From contig RQOL01000718.1 in the NCBI GenBank assembly GCA_013076295.1, positions 1,860,001-1,924,000 of the forward strand: a stretch of 64,000 nt of DNA, written 5' to 3'. Source of the DNA: Sanderia malayensis. Lineage: Eukaryota > Cnidaria > Scyphozoa > Semaeostomeae > Pelagiidae. The translations under genes and the position numbers were made by a program. The notes under the pieces are model-generated. The model saw only the letters and a program-made list of their open reading frames with translations, had not been told where the DNA came from and made no database searches. Below are positions 12,031-23,711 of this stretch, in pieces (position 1 is the first letter of the stretch; each line of letters begins with the position of its first letter).

Positions 12031-13674
12031 TCTTATAGGGACGCTGTTACACCGTAGCAAAGAAAATCGTTAGCACTTTTAAACAGCAAATAAAATGTAT
12101 AGGATGCTTGCATAATCATTGCAGAAAAAGTGAAACTTTCAGTGCGTTAGCGTCTCTGATTATTGTCCTGAGAACCCTTCACACCACACAGCACAACACA
12201 ACACAAAGCAGCAGAGCAGCATTCCTCCTTCAGACACAAAAACAACATTGACGTGAGTCACGCACATGCACCACTGACCGCCACCTTTGTGTCTTTAGAG
12301 TTTTTGAGGTCATTCGCACACTCAATTGAATTGTCCAACTTTTCCAAAATCCAATGCCGAACTTTATTTCCTCTACTACGTGCGTGTATCCCAGACGCAT
12401 TGCAAAATAAACTTATTTTTAGTTGTGTTCTGATATTTTATGAAGTATATCAATATAATTTACCACCAGAAACTTAATACGAAGAAGTGGTCTGTTTTAC
12501 TCTATCTACTTTAATAAACTTTCATAACATTTTACCCCTAAGTAGATAATATATTAATTTCGAATTACTTATGAACATTAACTTTCAAAATTAAATTAGA
12601 TACACACATGCAGGTTTTCAGCCTGAGATGTGATAATTCATAAACACGAGACTTTAAAACAAAAAGTGAAAATCAGCTGAAACAAAAACTGGGCGTTGTG
12701 CAAAGATAAACTGGAATTACAAGCAATCCTTTGCAACAGAGACTTTAGCATAGATGAGTATTAAGGCAGCCAGCTGTTCACATAACAAACGTTATTGCTT
12801 TGCTATGAACTATCGAAACAGCTAACCCCTTGAACTGGCCGTATTCGGGTGTAAAGTAAAATGTCCCCTCGGCTTAAAGACCTATAAACATAGCAAAGCG
12901 TTCTACTAGGTTCTCTTCGAGGTGCATTAAAACGAAGTTCCACTGTACTATCGATCAAGCCCAAGGCCACTTGTGCATCTGTAAAATTTTAGAATGTGTA
13001 AAATGTGCAAAAACCTCATCGAGTGATAAAACGTATGAAAAATAAACAAGAAAAAATTTAACACGATATTGGTGAAGTAGTTTTTTTGGAACAGCTCCTA
13101 TTTGTCACACCCCGTATCTATAGCTGTTCATATTTCAATTTAACATGAATGGCTCCGCTTAATGGGGGGGGGGGGTTAATGCACATATAATCGATTGAAG
13201 AGATTGTGACTATCCCCTCTCAGTTCATATTCATTGTGCCAATTAGCAAAACAGGCCAAAGAAAACAGGAATCGACATTTGAACTTCGCGACTTTAAAAG
13301 TATAAAGAACTCTTTTGAGATACAAAGCTTCTCCACTGACTAACTACCCTGAGAGTTAGTTACGGTTCGATTGACTCAACCAACTACCAACCTAAACTAC
13401 TTTTTAGAGAAGTTTTACACAAATGCCATAACAACATCAACAGACTTGGTAATATTAAATCTAGAAAAAATACTCTTTAATCTTCTATTCAAGTCCATCA
13501 TTCTCCAGGTTTGCTGAGGTCATGGTCGCTATCATATTTATCGTTAGATGTTGAAATGATAATGAATCCTTCTTGCAACATGTCTCATCTCTCTCTCCCA
13601 CTTTTCTGTCTGATAATGTCTGATTTTGTGCAAGTGCAGCTCGGGGCGAGGTGGGTGGAAGAGGGCTGCGTTTA
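12031..13674. other. Intergenic region between FBXO9 start and adenylyl cyclase 3' end
   Basis: About 1.6 kb containing the FBXO9 promoter and the cyclase 3' untranslated region. A run of ten G lies near 13165. No exon-like signal was found. Confidence 0.4.
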
Positions 13675-16600
13675 TCAGGCTCTTTTTGTCAAATAATATG
13701 TCAACAAGTTGCCTTTTCCTTTTACGAAAACGAAGCCACGTTGCTCGAACTCAAACCCTCGAGTGCTGAGCAATTCATATGTGTCTTTCAGAACCTACAA
13801 TTTCAACGAGAAACAAAAATATAAAATGATTTAAGGATGCTATAGTATGCAATACAATTTTATGCAAGTGCAACCAACTACAAATCTAAAAAAAGAATGC
13901 AATTGGGAGCTACAGAGATCAAGAATGTAATTAATAAAGGCCACAACAAATACTGAAATAATAACTATTATTCAACCTTTGCCTTTGCTAGCTCTTACAC
14001 ACTCGAAATGTTCAAAATTTTATGCTTATCACGAAACACTTGAATTGATTCCACGTTAATTTGCATATATTCAATACCAGAGATAACAAGAGTTATCAAT
14101 CCACTTTTTACATAGCTCAAAACTAAAATTCAATGCCAATGCAAAATACCTGTATTACTTCAGGTCTGCAAAACATGACATACCTGTATTACTCCAGGTT
14201 TTCCTGTGCTTTCCATCCTACTTGAGATATTAACAGTGTTGCCCCAAATATCGTAGTGTGGTTTCTTTGCACCAATCACACCAGCCACAACAGGCCCTTG
14301 TGCCATTCCTACATAACAGCATACACACAGATAATGGTTCAGATGTATAAATACACAAATGTCAAAGTATTAATGATGAGTTGTTCTCGTGGTGATTGTA
14401 GCTTACCAATTCGCAATTCAAAGTTATTGAACGTAGATTCGTTCATGCTGTCAAGTTTGCTTTTCAAAGTCAAAGCAAAGTCGGCAAGATCAACTAAATG
14501 CTGCCATTGATCACGATTCGGAGAGGGCTGAAAGAAAAAATCAGCTTAGCATAAGTCCCTGGTGCACATATATATCTCTAATGTTTACTCCAAGGCTTAT
14601 TCTTCACAGGAGTAGAAACGTGATATGATTGACCCACCTCTTCGAATAGCCCAGAGGCAGCCATAAATGTGCTGTTCACTGTTTTGATTTTTTCAATATT
14701 TTTGAATCTCGCATCACTCAAGGCCTTGAAAAAGAAATAATGCTTGATAATTTAGTCAAAGATGTCATTAAACCCCTCAACGATGATTATGATGATGATG
14801 ATGATGATGGTGATAATTATCGTGATGATGATGATGGTGGTGATGATTATGATGATGATGATTGTGGTGATTATGATAACGGTGATGATTGTGATGGTGA
14901 TGATGATGATGATGTTGATGATGGTGATGATAATAATAATGATAATGAAGATGAAAGGGAAGTCATACCTCGTCAAAATCAGATATGATTTCATTGAGAA
15001 GACGCATGCATTCAATACCATCTTTATTGATCGAATCTTCAGTGTAATATTCTGAGAATGATGGTATCGATGCAAACATTACTCCAACAGTGTCATATGA
15101 CCTGCTGTAAAGTTCCTGCAATAACAGTGACGTAATATATGAAAAATAGGCAAACTGTCGAGTATTATTGAATGAATATCACCAATGCATTAATGCAATT
15201 TATTACATAAATAAATAAAATTGCTTTGAAAATCGGAAACATAGCGAAACATAATAAATACTAAAGCTTTTTGTCTGACACTCATCAGAGTAGTACGACA
15301 GAAGGAGAAAGAAAATGAAAACCTAACGAAAAATTATACCCAGAAGAGGATCGATCTTGATAAATAAATACGATGCAAGAAAAGGAAGGACGAAGTAAGA
15401 AATGGAAGGACGAAGTAAGGCAACAGATGAAGCATGTTTCTTACGGTTTCGTCTCGTTCTTGGTTGAGCAGAAAATGTTCGCACACGTGGACTGGAAGAA
15501 TGTTCTCCATGAGTTTTTCATTCCTGGCTCTTAACACCTGCACTTCTTCTTTCTTGTCGTGAGCCTTTTGGAGAAAAACAAACATGATAATTACTTTATA
15601 CTCTCTTCCAAATGATTTTGGCTTCAGGGAAGAACATTAACGTAGGGGAATAAAGACACTAGCTCTCAAGTCAGCCGACAAAAAACTGCCTTCAAAAATC
15701 TAATCTACATATAAGAATCTGTAATTTTTGCATTCAACCTATTGTTCAATCACATCACAATAGGCTGTTGTTTTATTTTATTGTTTTGAAACGAAACTTT
15801 AGCCTAAAGGTTCTTATGAAAGCAAGTTATTGAATGGGGGAATTTCCTGTAAGTATACAGATTTGATCGGTTAACTTTGTGCAATTTCATTACCTCTTTC
15901 TTCCAAAGCATCAGCCTTCGAGATGTCATTTCGACCTAAAAAGAAACAAGATGAAAAAAGTTAAACCATCGATGTGGTAACAACTTGAAGATTCTAGAGC
16001 TCGCACTATAAATCACATTTCATTCATCAAGCAAGAAGGCAACAGACAAATCTTATAGACAAATTTGGGTAGAAATGTATCCAAACCTGACGAGAATGAA
16101 AAACTAAAATGAGGAAGCAGACACCAAGTACAACAGATACAAATGCCTTCTTTGGCACGAACGACTTGGAGCTAAAACAGAGAATTCGATATTGAATAGG
16201 ACAATACAAATACATATACACACAGACCTCATGAGACAGTTAATCCAGTGCTTCTGGGGAATGACCAGTCGGTATGAAGAATAAAGGGGGGGGAATTAGA
16301 TTGATAATAATACAATGCAACAACTCACTCGACCGCACTGTAGATGACTGCATCGTAATAGTCAAACGAAGCAGGGATGAACACCAAGTAACAAACGATA
16401 TAAAGAGTTATGTTGGTCACCATCAGCAATGTTTTCAAAATGAAACTCAACTGCACCATTGCAGATATTGTTATCAAAATGAGAATCCCATTGAAGCTGA
16501 AGTACTGAGAAATGGAGTGTTATAAGATTAGAAATGATCGATATAATATCATAATCGGTAAGTATATCGTGCATTGAACAACACGTTCGCTCTTCTCATT

Positions 16601-19600
16601 GCGAGTAAATTAATGGTGATACACTTGATGTAATGTAATGGCTAATGCAAGGATTGTGTAGTGGTTTACACTACGCTACGATGACAGTTAAATGTAATGG
16701 TTTATACTTCTAGAGATGACATAAACACGAAAAGCGTCAAAAATCCTTGGAATATCTTTGTGAATTTATAGTAGGGTGCAATACAGTGTACTTACAAGTG
16801 GATATTCACAATATTCTGACTTTGGCACAAGAAATACCGTTCCATTGTTATACGTTGCATGAGAGCATTTCACCTGGGTAAAAGATAACACCAACGCTTA
16901 CTACAGGTAGACCGTCGCACTAAAGCAACAGATAATAAACAGTGAAACACGGGAACAGATAGTCGATGCTACCAATCACACAACTTAACTTACCATGTCG
17001 GCGACCTCTGCACCAATGATCAACAAGAGACAGAAACACGTGACTACATTTCGAATTGGTGTTGAGTAGTGTAAGATCTTCGAAAGCAGCACAAAGAACG
17101 AAGGGACCTGGAAAATGAGAAAATTTGCATTCATGATTAATTCGTTCATCTTGCAGTGAATATGAATGAAGTGTGGTGCATGCTATTGTCAGAGTTTGAT
17201 GAATTAAAAAAAAAACGTGAATCAAAGAAGTTACCTTTTCGTTGAATCTTTCAGCAGACGTGAGAATGACAAGCACCAGAATGAGCACAAAGCTTAGTGC
17301 AAACGTTAAATAATTATGGTACAGCCTAAAAGGATAAAAATGTTAATGGTTATTAATACATCAATATCATCAGTTTGAATTTTATGGAAACAAGCAATCA
17401 ACAAATTTCTGTACTGAAACACTTGAATACGAGTGATGCTCAAGAAACTGTGAGCTTTCACTATCATTGTAGTACTTCTGTACTTTCTGTTTATTTATTT
17501 GGCAACTAAATTCACTTTAAAATTCCACAAAATAATATGCATGATAATCATTTACAAGATAAACGAAATGTTGTTGAAATAAATAAAGTGACTTACTGAC
17601 GTAACAAAACGAGTTCGACGAAAAAAGAAGCCAAGATGACGATTAATGTGCAACTCAAAGCCAAAGTTGAATAGCTTCTTTTCTCCCTGTGATACTATGC
17701 AATAACAAGACAAATTCGGTTAAGAACAAAACTATGATGTGGCAGCAAAAACTGCTTGTTACATAAATAGTAAACATGAAAAAGGGGAAGCTCAACTTCA
17801 AATTACCTGTTCTTCGACAGATTTCTCTGCGAAACCCAACGTTAACCATTTGAAAATATTCTTATAGCTGTAACACAGAGAAAATGGGCATATGAGTAAA
17901 ATTCGAGAATTAGAATCGTCTGTTTTGAAGTGAAAAAACATCGAGTTGAGTAGGTGATGCCTTGTGGCTGATTAATATGTAGAAATAGAAATAGTCAAGA
18001 AAAAAGAAACAAGGCAAAGTTTTAAAAGTTTTAAAAGGGAATGAATTAATTTACTGGTCACGACGCTGCTCCAAAGCATCTGTAAGCATCGTGTTCAATT
18101 CTTCTTCATCTCTAAAAAAAATTAAAACGCATAAGCATACAATATCGCTGTCAAATTGTAATCTTGATTATATATCTCATGTTGGTTGAATTGCTGAGGA
18201 ATATTTCTTACTGATCCTTTCGTCTTCCCATCAATGGTCCAGCAACTGTGGTCTGGAAAAAAGCAGAGAAGATCGTATCACAAAAAAGCTAACCTCTGAA
18301 GATAAAAAAACGAGAAATAGTGACAATCAATTGAGAAGATTAAATAGAGACTTTTAGTTACAATAGTTTAAAAATGAAATAAATAAAACTTGCAATGAAT
18401 AAGTGAATGAATGAATGAATGAATAAATAAATGAAAGATGATGACAACCTCATCAGCAACTATCATGGTATCAGACGATTCACGATGGTGATTATTATGC
18501 TGTTGTTGATGTTGTTCAGCAGTGGATCTCTTTCGTCTTGCAGCCGACGAGATCCTGGCAACCTGAGCAATCCTGCTGAACTTTCTCAACGGTTTCTCGG
18601 GCTCTTTCTTCTGCAATTGCACTTCCATCAGATCCTGCATGAACCAACGAAATAATGAATCCACTATTGGTTGATTAGCAATTACCATAAGTTAATTTAA
18701 TGGATTAATAATGACTTACGGCTGGTTGTAGATCTTCTTTCTTTCTGGAAGTGACAAGGAAAGTCGTGATGCTCTTCTCTTTGATATACTCGCATCGCTT
18801 GTCTCCTTCGCCCGGTGTGACGTCATATAGATCCTTCACAAGATCGAATGTTGTTTCAGTTATATGCACTTTCCTGTTACAATCAAAGCACAGAAAATTC
18901 GATCAAAACAAGTTACATAACACACGGAAAATGCACACGATGTTTTCATGTAAATGCTTGAAGCTCAAACAGTGCTCGACAGCAGTTAGCGGCAAGTAAT
19001 ATGTATTCTTTCATACCCAGGTATGCCTGACGACTCCATTTTGTTGGCAAGCGTGACATCATTGGACCATACATCAAACTGCCACTTCCGCTGGCCCAAG
19101 ATGCCGGCCAAGACGTTACCGGAGTGTATACCAACGCGCATGTCCAGTACGGTCACTTTGGTTTGCTCACGCACCTTTCTAGATGAGACAAAATAAATCG
19201 CAGTCAATTTTTGCTCAGAAGACAAACGACAGTAATCACTGAACGCTGATATTTTCGCGCGGTGTTCTGTTTAGGGGATTAATGATACCAGTAGTCGAGT
19301 AACGCCTAGGCTTAGCAAAGCATGTAAAATACAGGGGAGGTATAAGGCCATTTGCTGACTTTATAATCGCACCGAAATTCAATTATGGAGCAGTCAATTA
19401 TACCAAAATAAATGAACTTGAAAAGGAAGTATTAATTAGCTGTGCAGCATGTCAGATTATTCTGCTAATGAAATCCTTGCAGATGAAAAGTGAAAAAGCT
19501 GCTTAACATGCAAGAGCTTGTTTGCTGCAATTACTCCATACATATTAGAAGTTAATTTGAGTTGAAAAACCCACTTGATGTGGTCGACCATGTCAAGACC

Positions 19601-22600
19601 CATTTCGACTGAATCAACTGCATGCTTGGCTGCATCCATCTGCTTGTCGTTCAGTCCTCCAATGCAGTAATAACAGTCACCAAGAATCTTTATTCGGTCG
19701 CAATTGTTTTTCTGAAAAAACCAAAACAGAAAGTAAGAGAGTATATGACTAATAGGACTGAGGATTTGGTGGAAACAATGGTGATAACGTTGCTTTGTTA
19801 ATTATAGGGTTATTCGTTGTTGTTGTTGTTGTTATTATTCGTTGTTGTTGTTGTTGTTGGTGTTATGGTTGTTGTTGTTGTTGGTGTGGATGTGAGATGT
19901 GTTACATGTGGATGTGAGATGGCATACCTTGGCAAGTTTGTCAAAGTTTGCAAACAATTCGTTAAGCATGACGATCAGCTCTTCTGCAGGTACGGTCGAT
20001 GAGTAGCTTGTGAATCCAACAATGTCGGCAAATAATATGCTGAAAAAGAATATACAACCCTTAAAATGCAGCACTCTTATGACCTTATCAGGTAGCAATC
20101 GTACAATGAAATCCCTTTATGGCGAGCCTGGAATCTTGAAGAGACCTAAATACCACTTCTTTAAATCAAGGGTTAGTTAAATTTTTGGAATTTACCAAAG
20201 TGTTATTTTGGTCCTTTCAAGGTCACATAAGCCGTTTAAAGGGCAAAATGTTCGTCATATTACGAGCCATTCATATCAATATCCATAGTCAATACAAGCC
20301 CTGAAACTGACCGTTCTGTGGTCCACGTTTTCTCGTCTACTTATAAGCATGGATTACATGCGATAAGGATGGTGTACCTGCACGAGCGATGCTTGTCGAT
20401 GTATATTCCCCGGAATCCAGATTCCTGTTCAAGCAACCGACCATCGTTCTTCATGTCCTTGATAATTTTTGCAGCCAAATGGTCTGGCAAGACGGACAAC
20501 AACAAACGTCTCTGAAATAAGAAGTACAATTAATACCCCCGGAAGATGTATCGCGATGAATATCCTCTCGCAAAGACAAGATGAACTATCCAGGGGGTTG
20601 ACAATGAAAAAGCACGAAGCTACGTTATACCTGCTCTTTGTTCTGCTGCTCCAATGATACTTTAACTTGTAGGGCCTCGCGTGTTTCCATAAACGCTTTG
20701 CGCTGGTTGACATCTGTGACAATGTAGTTAATCAGTCCAATTACGTTGGCAGCAAGTAACAACAAGACGTTTGCACCAAGCTGAAAAACAAATAAATTAA
20801 AACAGAGTTAAAATATAGCAAAAACTCTTATGTTATAACCAATGGATGAAGAACTTGTAGACTGATATTACAGATAAAAACAATAAAAGAAATGATAATC
20901 GATTGTTTTTGAACAATACGCTGCATATTAAATTTGCAAGCATTCATATCTGAGTTCTACTGCGGACTTTACAAGCGTAATGCCAAGTCTTATACATAGC
21001 ATTCAAACTCGCATAAAACCCTATAAATGGCGTATATATCCAATCCATGCCTGCATCGAAGACTTATCGCCAAGTTATCACCCATGCAAAATCAGAATCC
21101 AATTTCGTAAGAAGGTAAATGTGGACCACAGAGGTCGAACCAAGCACCGCAACTTAAATCGAACTCAGGGAGCACGTGGTGTATAACAAGGCAACATTCC
21201 AGACCACAGTTTCAGACAATCAGAGTTTTCTTTGGAAACATCCTAATCTTTAGGCTAAGCAGAGAATTACTGATGGTTTATTTGTCCATTGAAGGCGACA
21301 AATAGAAGATTCCTCAAAGGATACAGTAGGGGTGTTGGTAAATTATTGCAGATCTACATGTTTGAAGAAGACTTAAATGTAAACCATTTTGATTTGCATT
21401 CGCAAAAGTGACTCTTGCTCTAAAACTATTACGCATCCAAATGCGAGAAAATATTGAATAAACACTGGCACGTAAAGCGATCGCAATACTTCACACGACA
21501 AAACAGGGATCAACTACTCTTCTGTAGTAGATCTCTGATAGATCCCAAACTTCCTTTAAGATCCTAAGCCCAAGTAGCGTTTCGTTTATATGTAGAAATT
21601 TTCACCTCACCCAGGTGAAATCCCACCTATTCGTGAAGTGAGTATAACTTAACTATACCGGTGGTGTTAGGGTAATTTTATAATTGTCACATAAACGCAG
21701 GTTGAAAAATACAAGACATCCTATATGGGAAGGGAAAACATGGCCTAAGAGCCCCGGATCTGATTGGTAAGGTGTTCTTCTCATGTAAACAGTCGTTAAT
21801 TTTTCAGTTTTCTCCGATCAGCCTATTCCTATTGGCACCGATTATCAACTTGCTGGCCACTGAAAGTGTGCAGTATATACACACTTTTTACAACACACCA
21901 ACCGCCCCAATTATTCGGACACACTTTACTTGTTAAATTTTGGTTAAGCGTTAACAACCAGCTCCTCCAGGAATATAAGTAAGCAATAAAATTACAATGA
22001 TGATGATTATGGTAAAAGAAATAATAACATGCAGAACGCGAGGCTGGTATAGACGTGAAAAAAGTCACACCTCGAGGAACAGCGAGCTGGATTTACCATC
22101 CATTTGCATTGAAACCTTTTAGTTCAATGAACAAAAACACAAGCCGTGTCATAAAGAAATGCTTGAATTATTTATCCCTCTGCAAACATTACCTGCCGGT
22201 TGTTTGAAATTTGATTTTGCAAATTGAAACGGGGGAACGAGTTAAGACCGGGGGGACAAAAATCGCAGAATTATTTACAGGCCAATATGCATCGTGTAGA
22301 GCTTTATCGGATACTTTACTATCTACACGCGTTAGAGATAAGTTTTGATAGCAACTAACATATAGAAGGCAAAATGGCGTAGGGGCGAGGGAAACAGCAG
22401 CCCCTAATTTGTTGCAAAAGCATGAAGCATGCCCCTTTTACGGATAAAAATTGCCCCTCTTGAAATTAAGCGCGTCATAAGTCATGTCCTTTTTATTGTG
22501 GTGCCACCCTACTTTTTAGTACGCCCCACGCCTCTGAAAACGCTTTGAAGAGCTATGTTTTGCCTGGTCAAGGATGGGGTGCATGTGTTGACTACAATGC

Positions 22601-23606
22601 CTCCTCCGAAGAGGCAGATGACCTGTGCGCCCCAGCTTCCAGCTATACTAATGAAATAGAAGTTAGATGGGAGGGGGTACTGAAGGGGGTTATTCTGGCT
22701 GGGGTGTGCATGGTGAATGAAACAGAGCAAACATGAATACGTAAGTGTCCTTACCTGTTTTCCTATGTATTTCTCATTGGCTTTGCCAAGGACACCAACA
22801 AACGCCGTGTGACATATCGTTGCAATGAGGCAAATCACGACACAGGAGTATAGCCGAAGTGGAAACACGTTATACGTGATATAGATAAAGAAAATGAACA
22901 TGCCAATGGAGTCTGAGGGGGCCAGAGGACTATAATCCAATGCCAGGTCGAGTAGCAGCTGTAGGAACATGAGAAACCACAGCATGCGACAGAATGCCAC
23001 GCTCTTTTCTCGCCTTTTACCACCGCAGACGAAGACGCATAGAATGAGGAGGCTTGCAACCAGAAATACCGACGATAGGATGATCCGATTCACTTGCACC
23101 GATGTGTTGCTGGAGAGATTGATGCTGTACATGATTATCAACGAAGCATTTATAATCAGCATTAGGCAGAGTAGATAAAGCAACGATGATCGCTTTTGAC
23201 TCGAGAAATACCGACAATAAACCCTCTCCAGTGCCGGGCTGTCGAATTCCGGTGAAAATATACGCTGAACAAAGTCAATTAAACCGGTGTTCGGTTCAGG
23301 GGTTGGATATCTGGTCTCTTTTCGTAGTATCGACTTAAGGCCTCCTTTTGTTGCGTTGCCATTTTGATGGTCCTCAATGCTGCTCATTATAGTCTTCGTC
23401 TGCTGCAAGCCATCTTTGTTGTCCGCGTCCACGTCTGGTAGGACTGCGATCTTGTGTACAGTGGCAGGAGTGCCGGTAGACTTCACCCCATTCGTGCTGC
23501 CAATAGCCTGACCTCCTCCGCCACAACCACCTCCTGCTTGGTTGGGGCTGACCCTGGCACTCCTCATAGCTCCACTGTTGCTGTCTCGATTGGCGTTCTC
23601 CCGCAT
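13675..23606 (-). CDS. Transmembrane adenylyl cyclase, AC5/AC6-like
   Basis: Twenty-four exons on the minus strand: the first, 22755-23711, then 20631-20780, 20378-20511, 19928-20039, 19575-19711, 19017-19178, 18720-18873, 18449-18634, 18212-18252, 18055-18111, 17807-17867, 17597-17682, 17235-17325, 16994-17107, 16796-16873, 16329-16504, 16087-16171, 15894-15935, 15445-15564, 14969-15115, 14638-14724, 14407-14527, 14184-14308 and 13675-13794. Makes cAMP from ATP at the plasma membrane under G-protein control. Layout: cytosolic Gly-rich N-terminus; six TM helices from about residue 140; C1 with FADIVGFTS and GDCYYC (metal Asp residues) and [14 protein letters not shown]; a linker with a basic Ser-rich patch; six more TM helices with an NNGT site between two; C2 with [27 protein letters not shown] and a catalytic Lys region. 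From the first in-frame ATG (23606) it is 1145 residues. [14 protein letters not shown] and the [13 protein letters not shown] segment favour the AC5/6 class. The open frame continues upstream to an apparent acceptor at 23712, so a further 5' exon is possible. Confidence 0.93.
14784..14955. repeat. (GAT)n-type trinucleotide tract
   Basis: About 170 bp of GATGATGGT-like triplets in the cyclase intron between exons 14969-15115 and 14638-14724. It ends about 14 bp from the exon edge at 14969. Confidence 0.9.
18395..18433. repeat. (AATG)n microsatellite
   Basis: Short GAATGAATGAAT tract next to the cyclase exon that ends at 18449. Confidence 0.7.
19815..19886. repeat. (GTT)n trinucleotide tract
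   Basis: GTTGTTGTT repeats, slightly interrupted, in the cyclase intron between exons 19928-20039 and 19575-19711. Confidence 0.85.
20781..22754. other. Largest intron of the adenylyl cyclase gene
   Basis: About 2 kb between exon 1 and exon 2 of the cyclase. It carries one copy of a dispersed repeat (22372-22530). No conserved exon was recognised. Confidence 0.5.
22372..22530. repeat. Dispersed repeat, copy 1 (second copy near 36690-36860)
   Basis: Shares with 36690-36860 the ordered blocks AGCATGAAG, ATGCCCCTTTTA, GATAAAAA, GTCATG.CCT and TTTATTGTGGTGCC, at similar spacing. No coding content. Likely a short interspersed or non-autonomous element of unknown class. Confidence 0.7.
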
Positions 23607-23711
23607 ATGAACGATTAGAATAACATTAGATAGTAGGCAAAAGTAGATATAGCCAATTATAAGCACCAAACAACACGCGCAGACCAGCTTTAGCAAAGCT
23701 GTAGCAGCATA

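Noticed and set aside
12253..12477. 74-residue plus-strand open frame
   Set aside because: Lies just upstream of the FBXO9 start, with no motif and no splice signals.
14740..15075. Open frames of poly-Asp, poly-Met and poly-Ile on both strands
   Set aside because: Translation of the GAT triplet repeat; no gene.
22509..22754. C-terminal extension of the first cyclase exon's open frame
   Set aside because: It lies beyond a good donor at 22755 and past the point where conserved cyclase sequence resumes at 20780.
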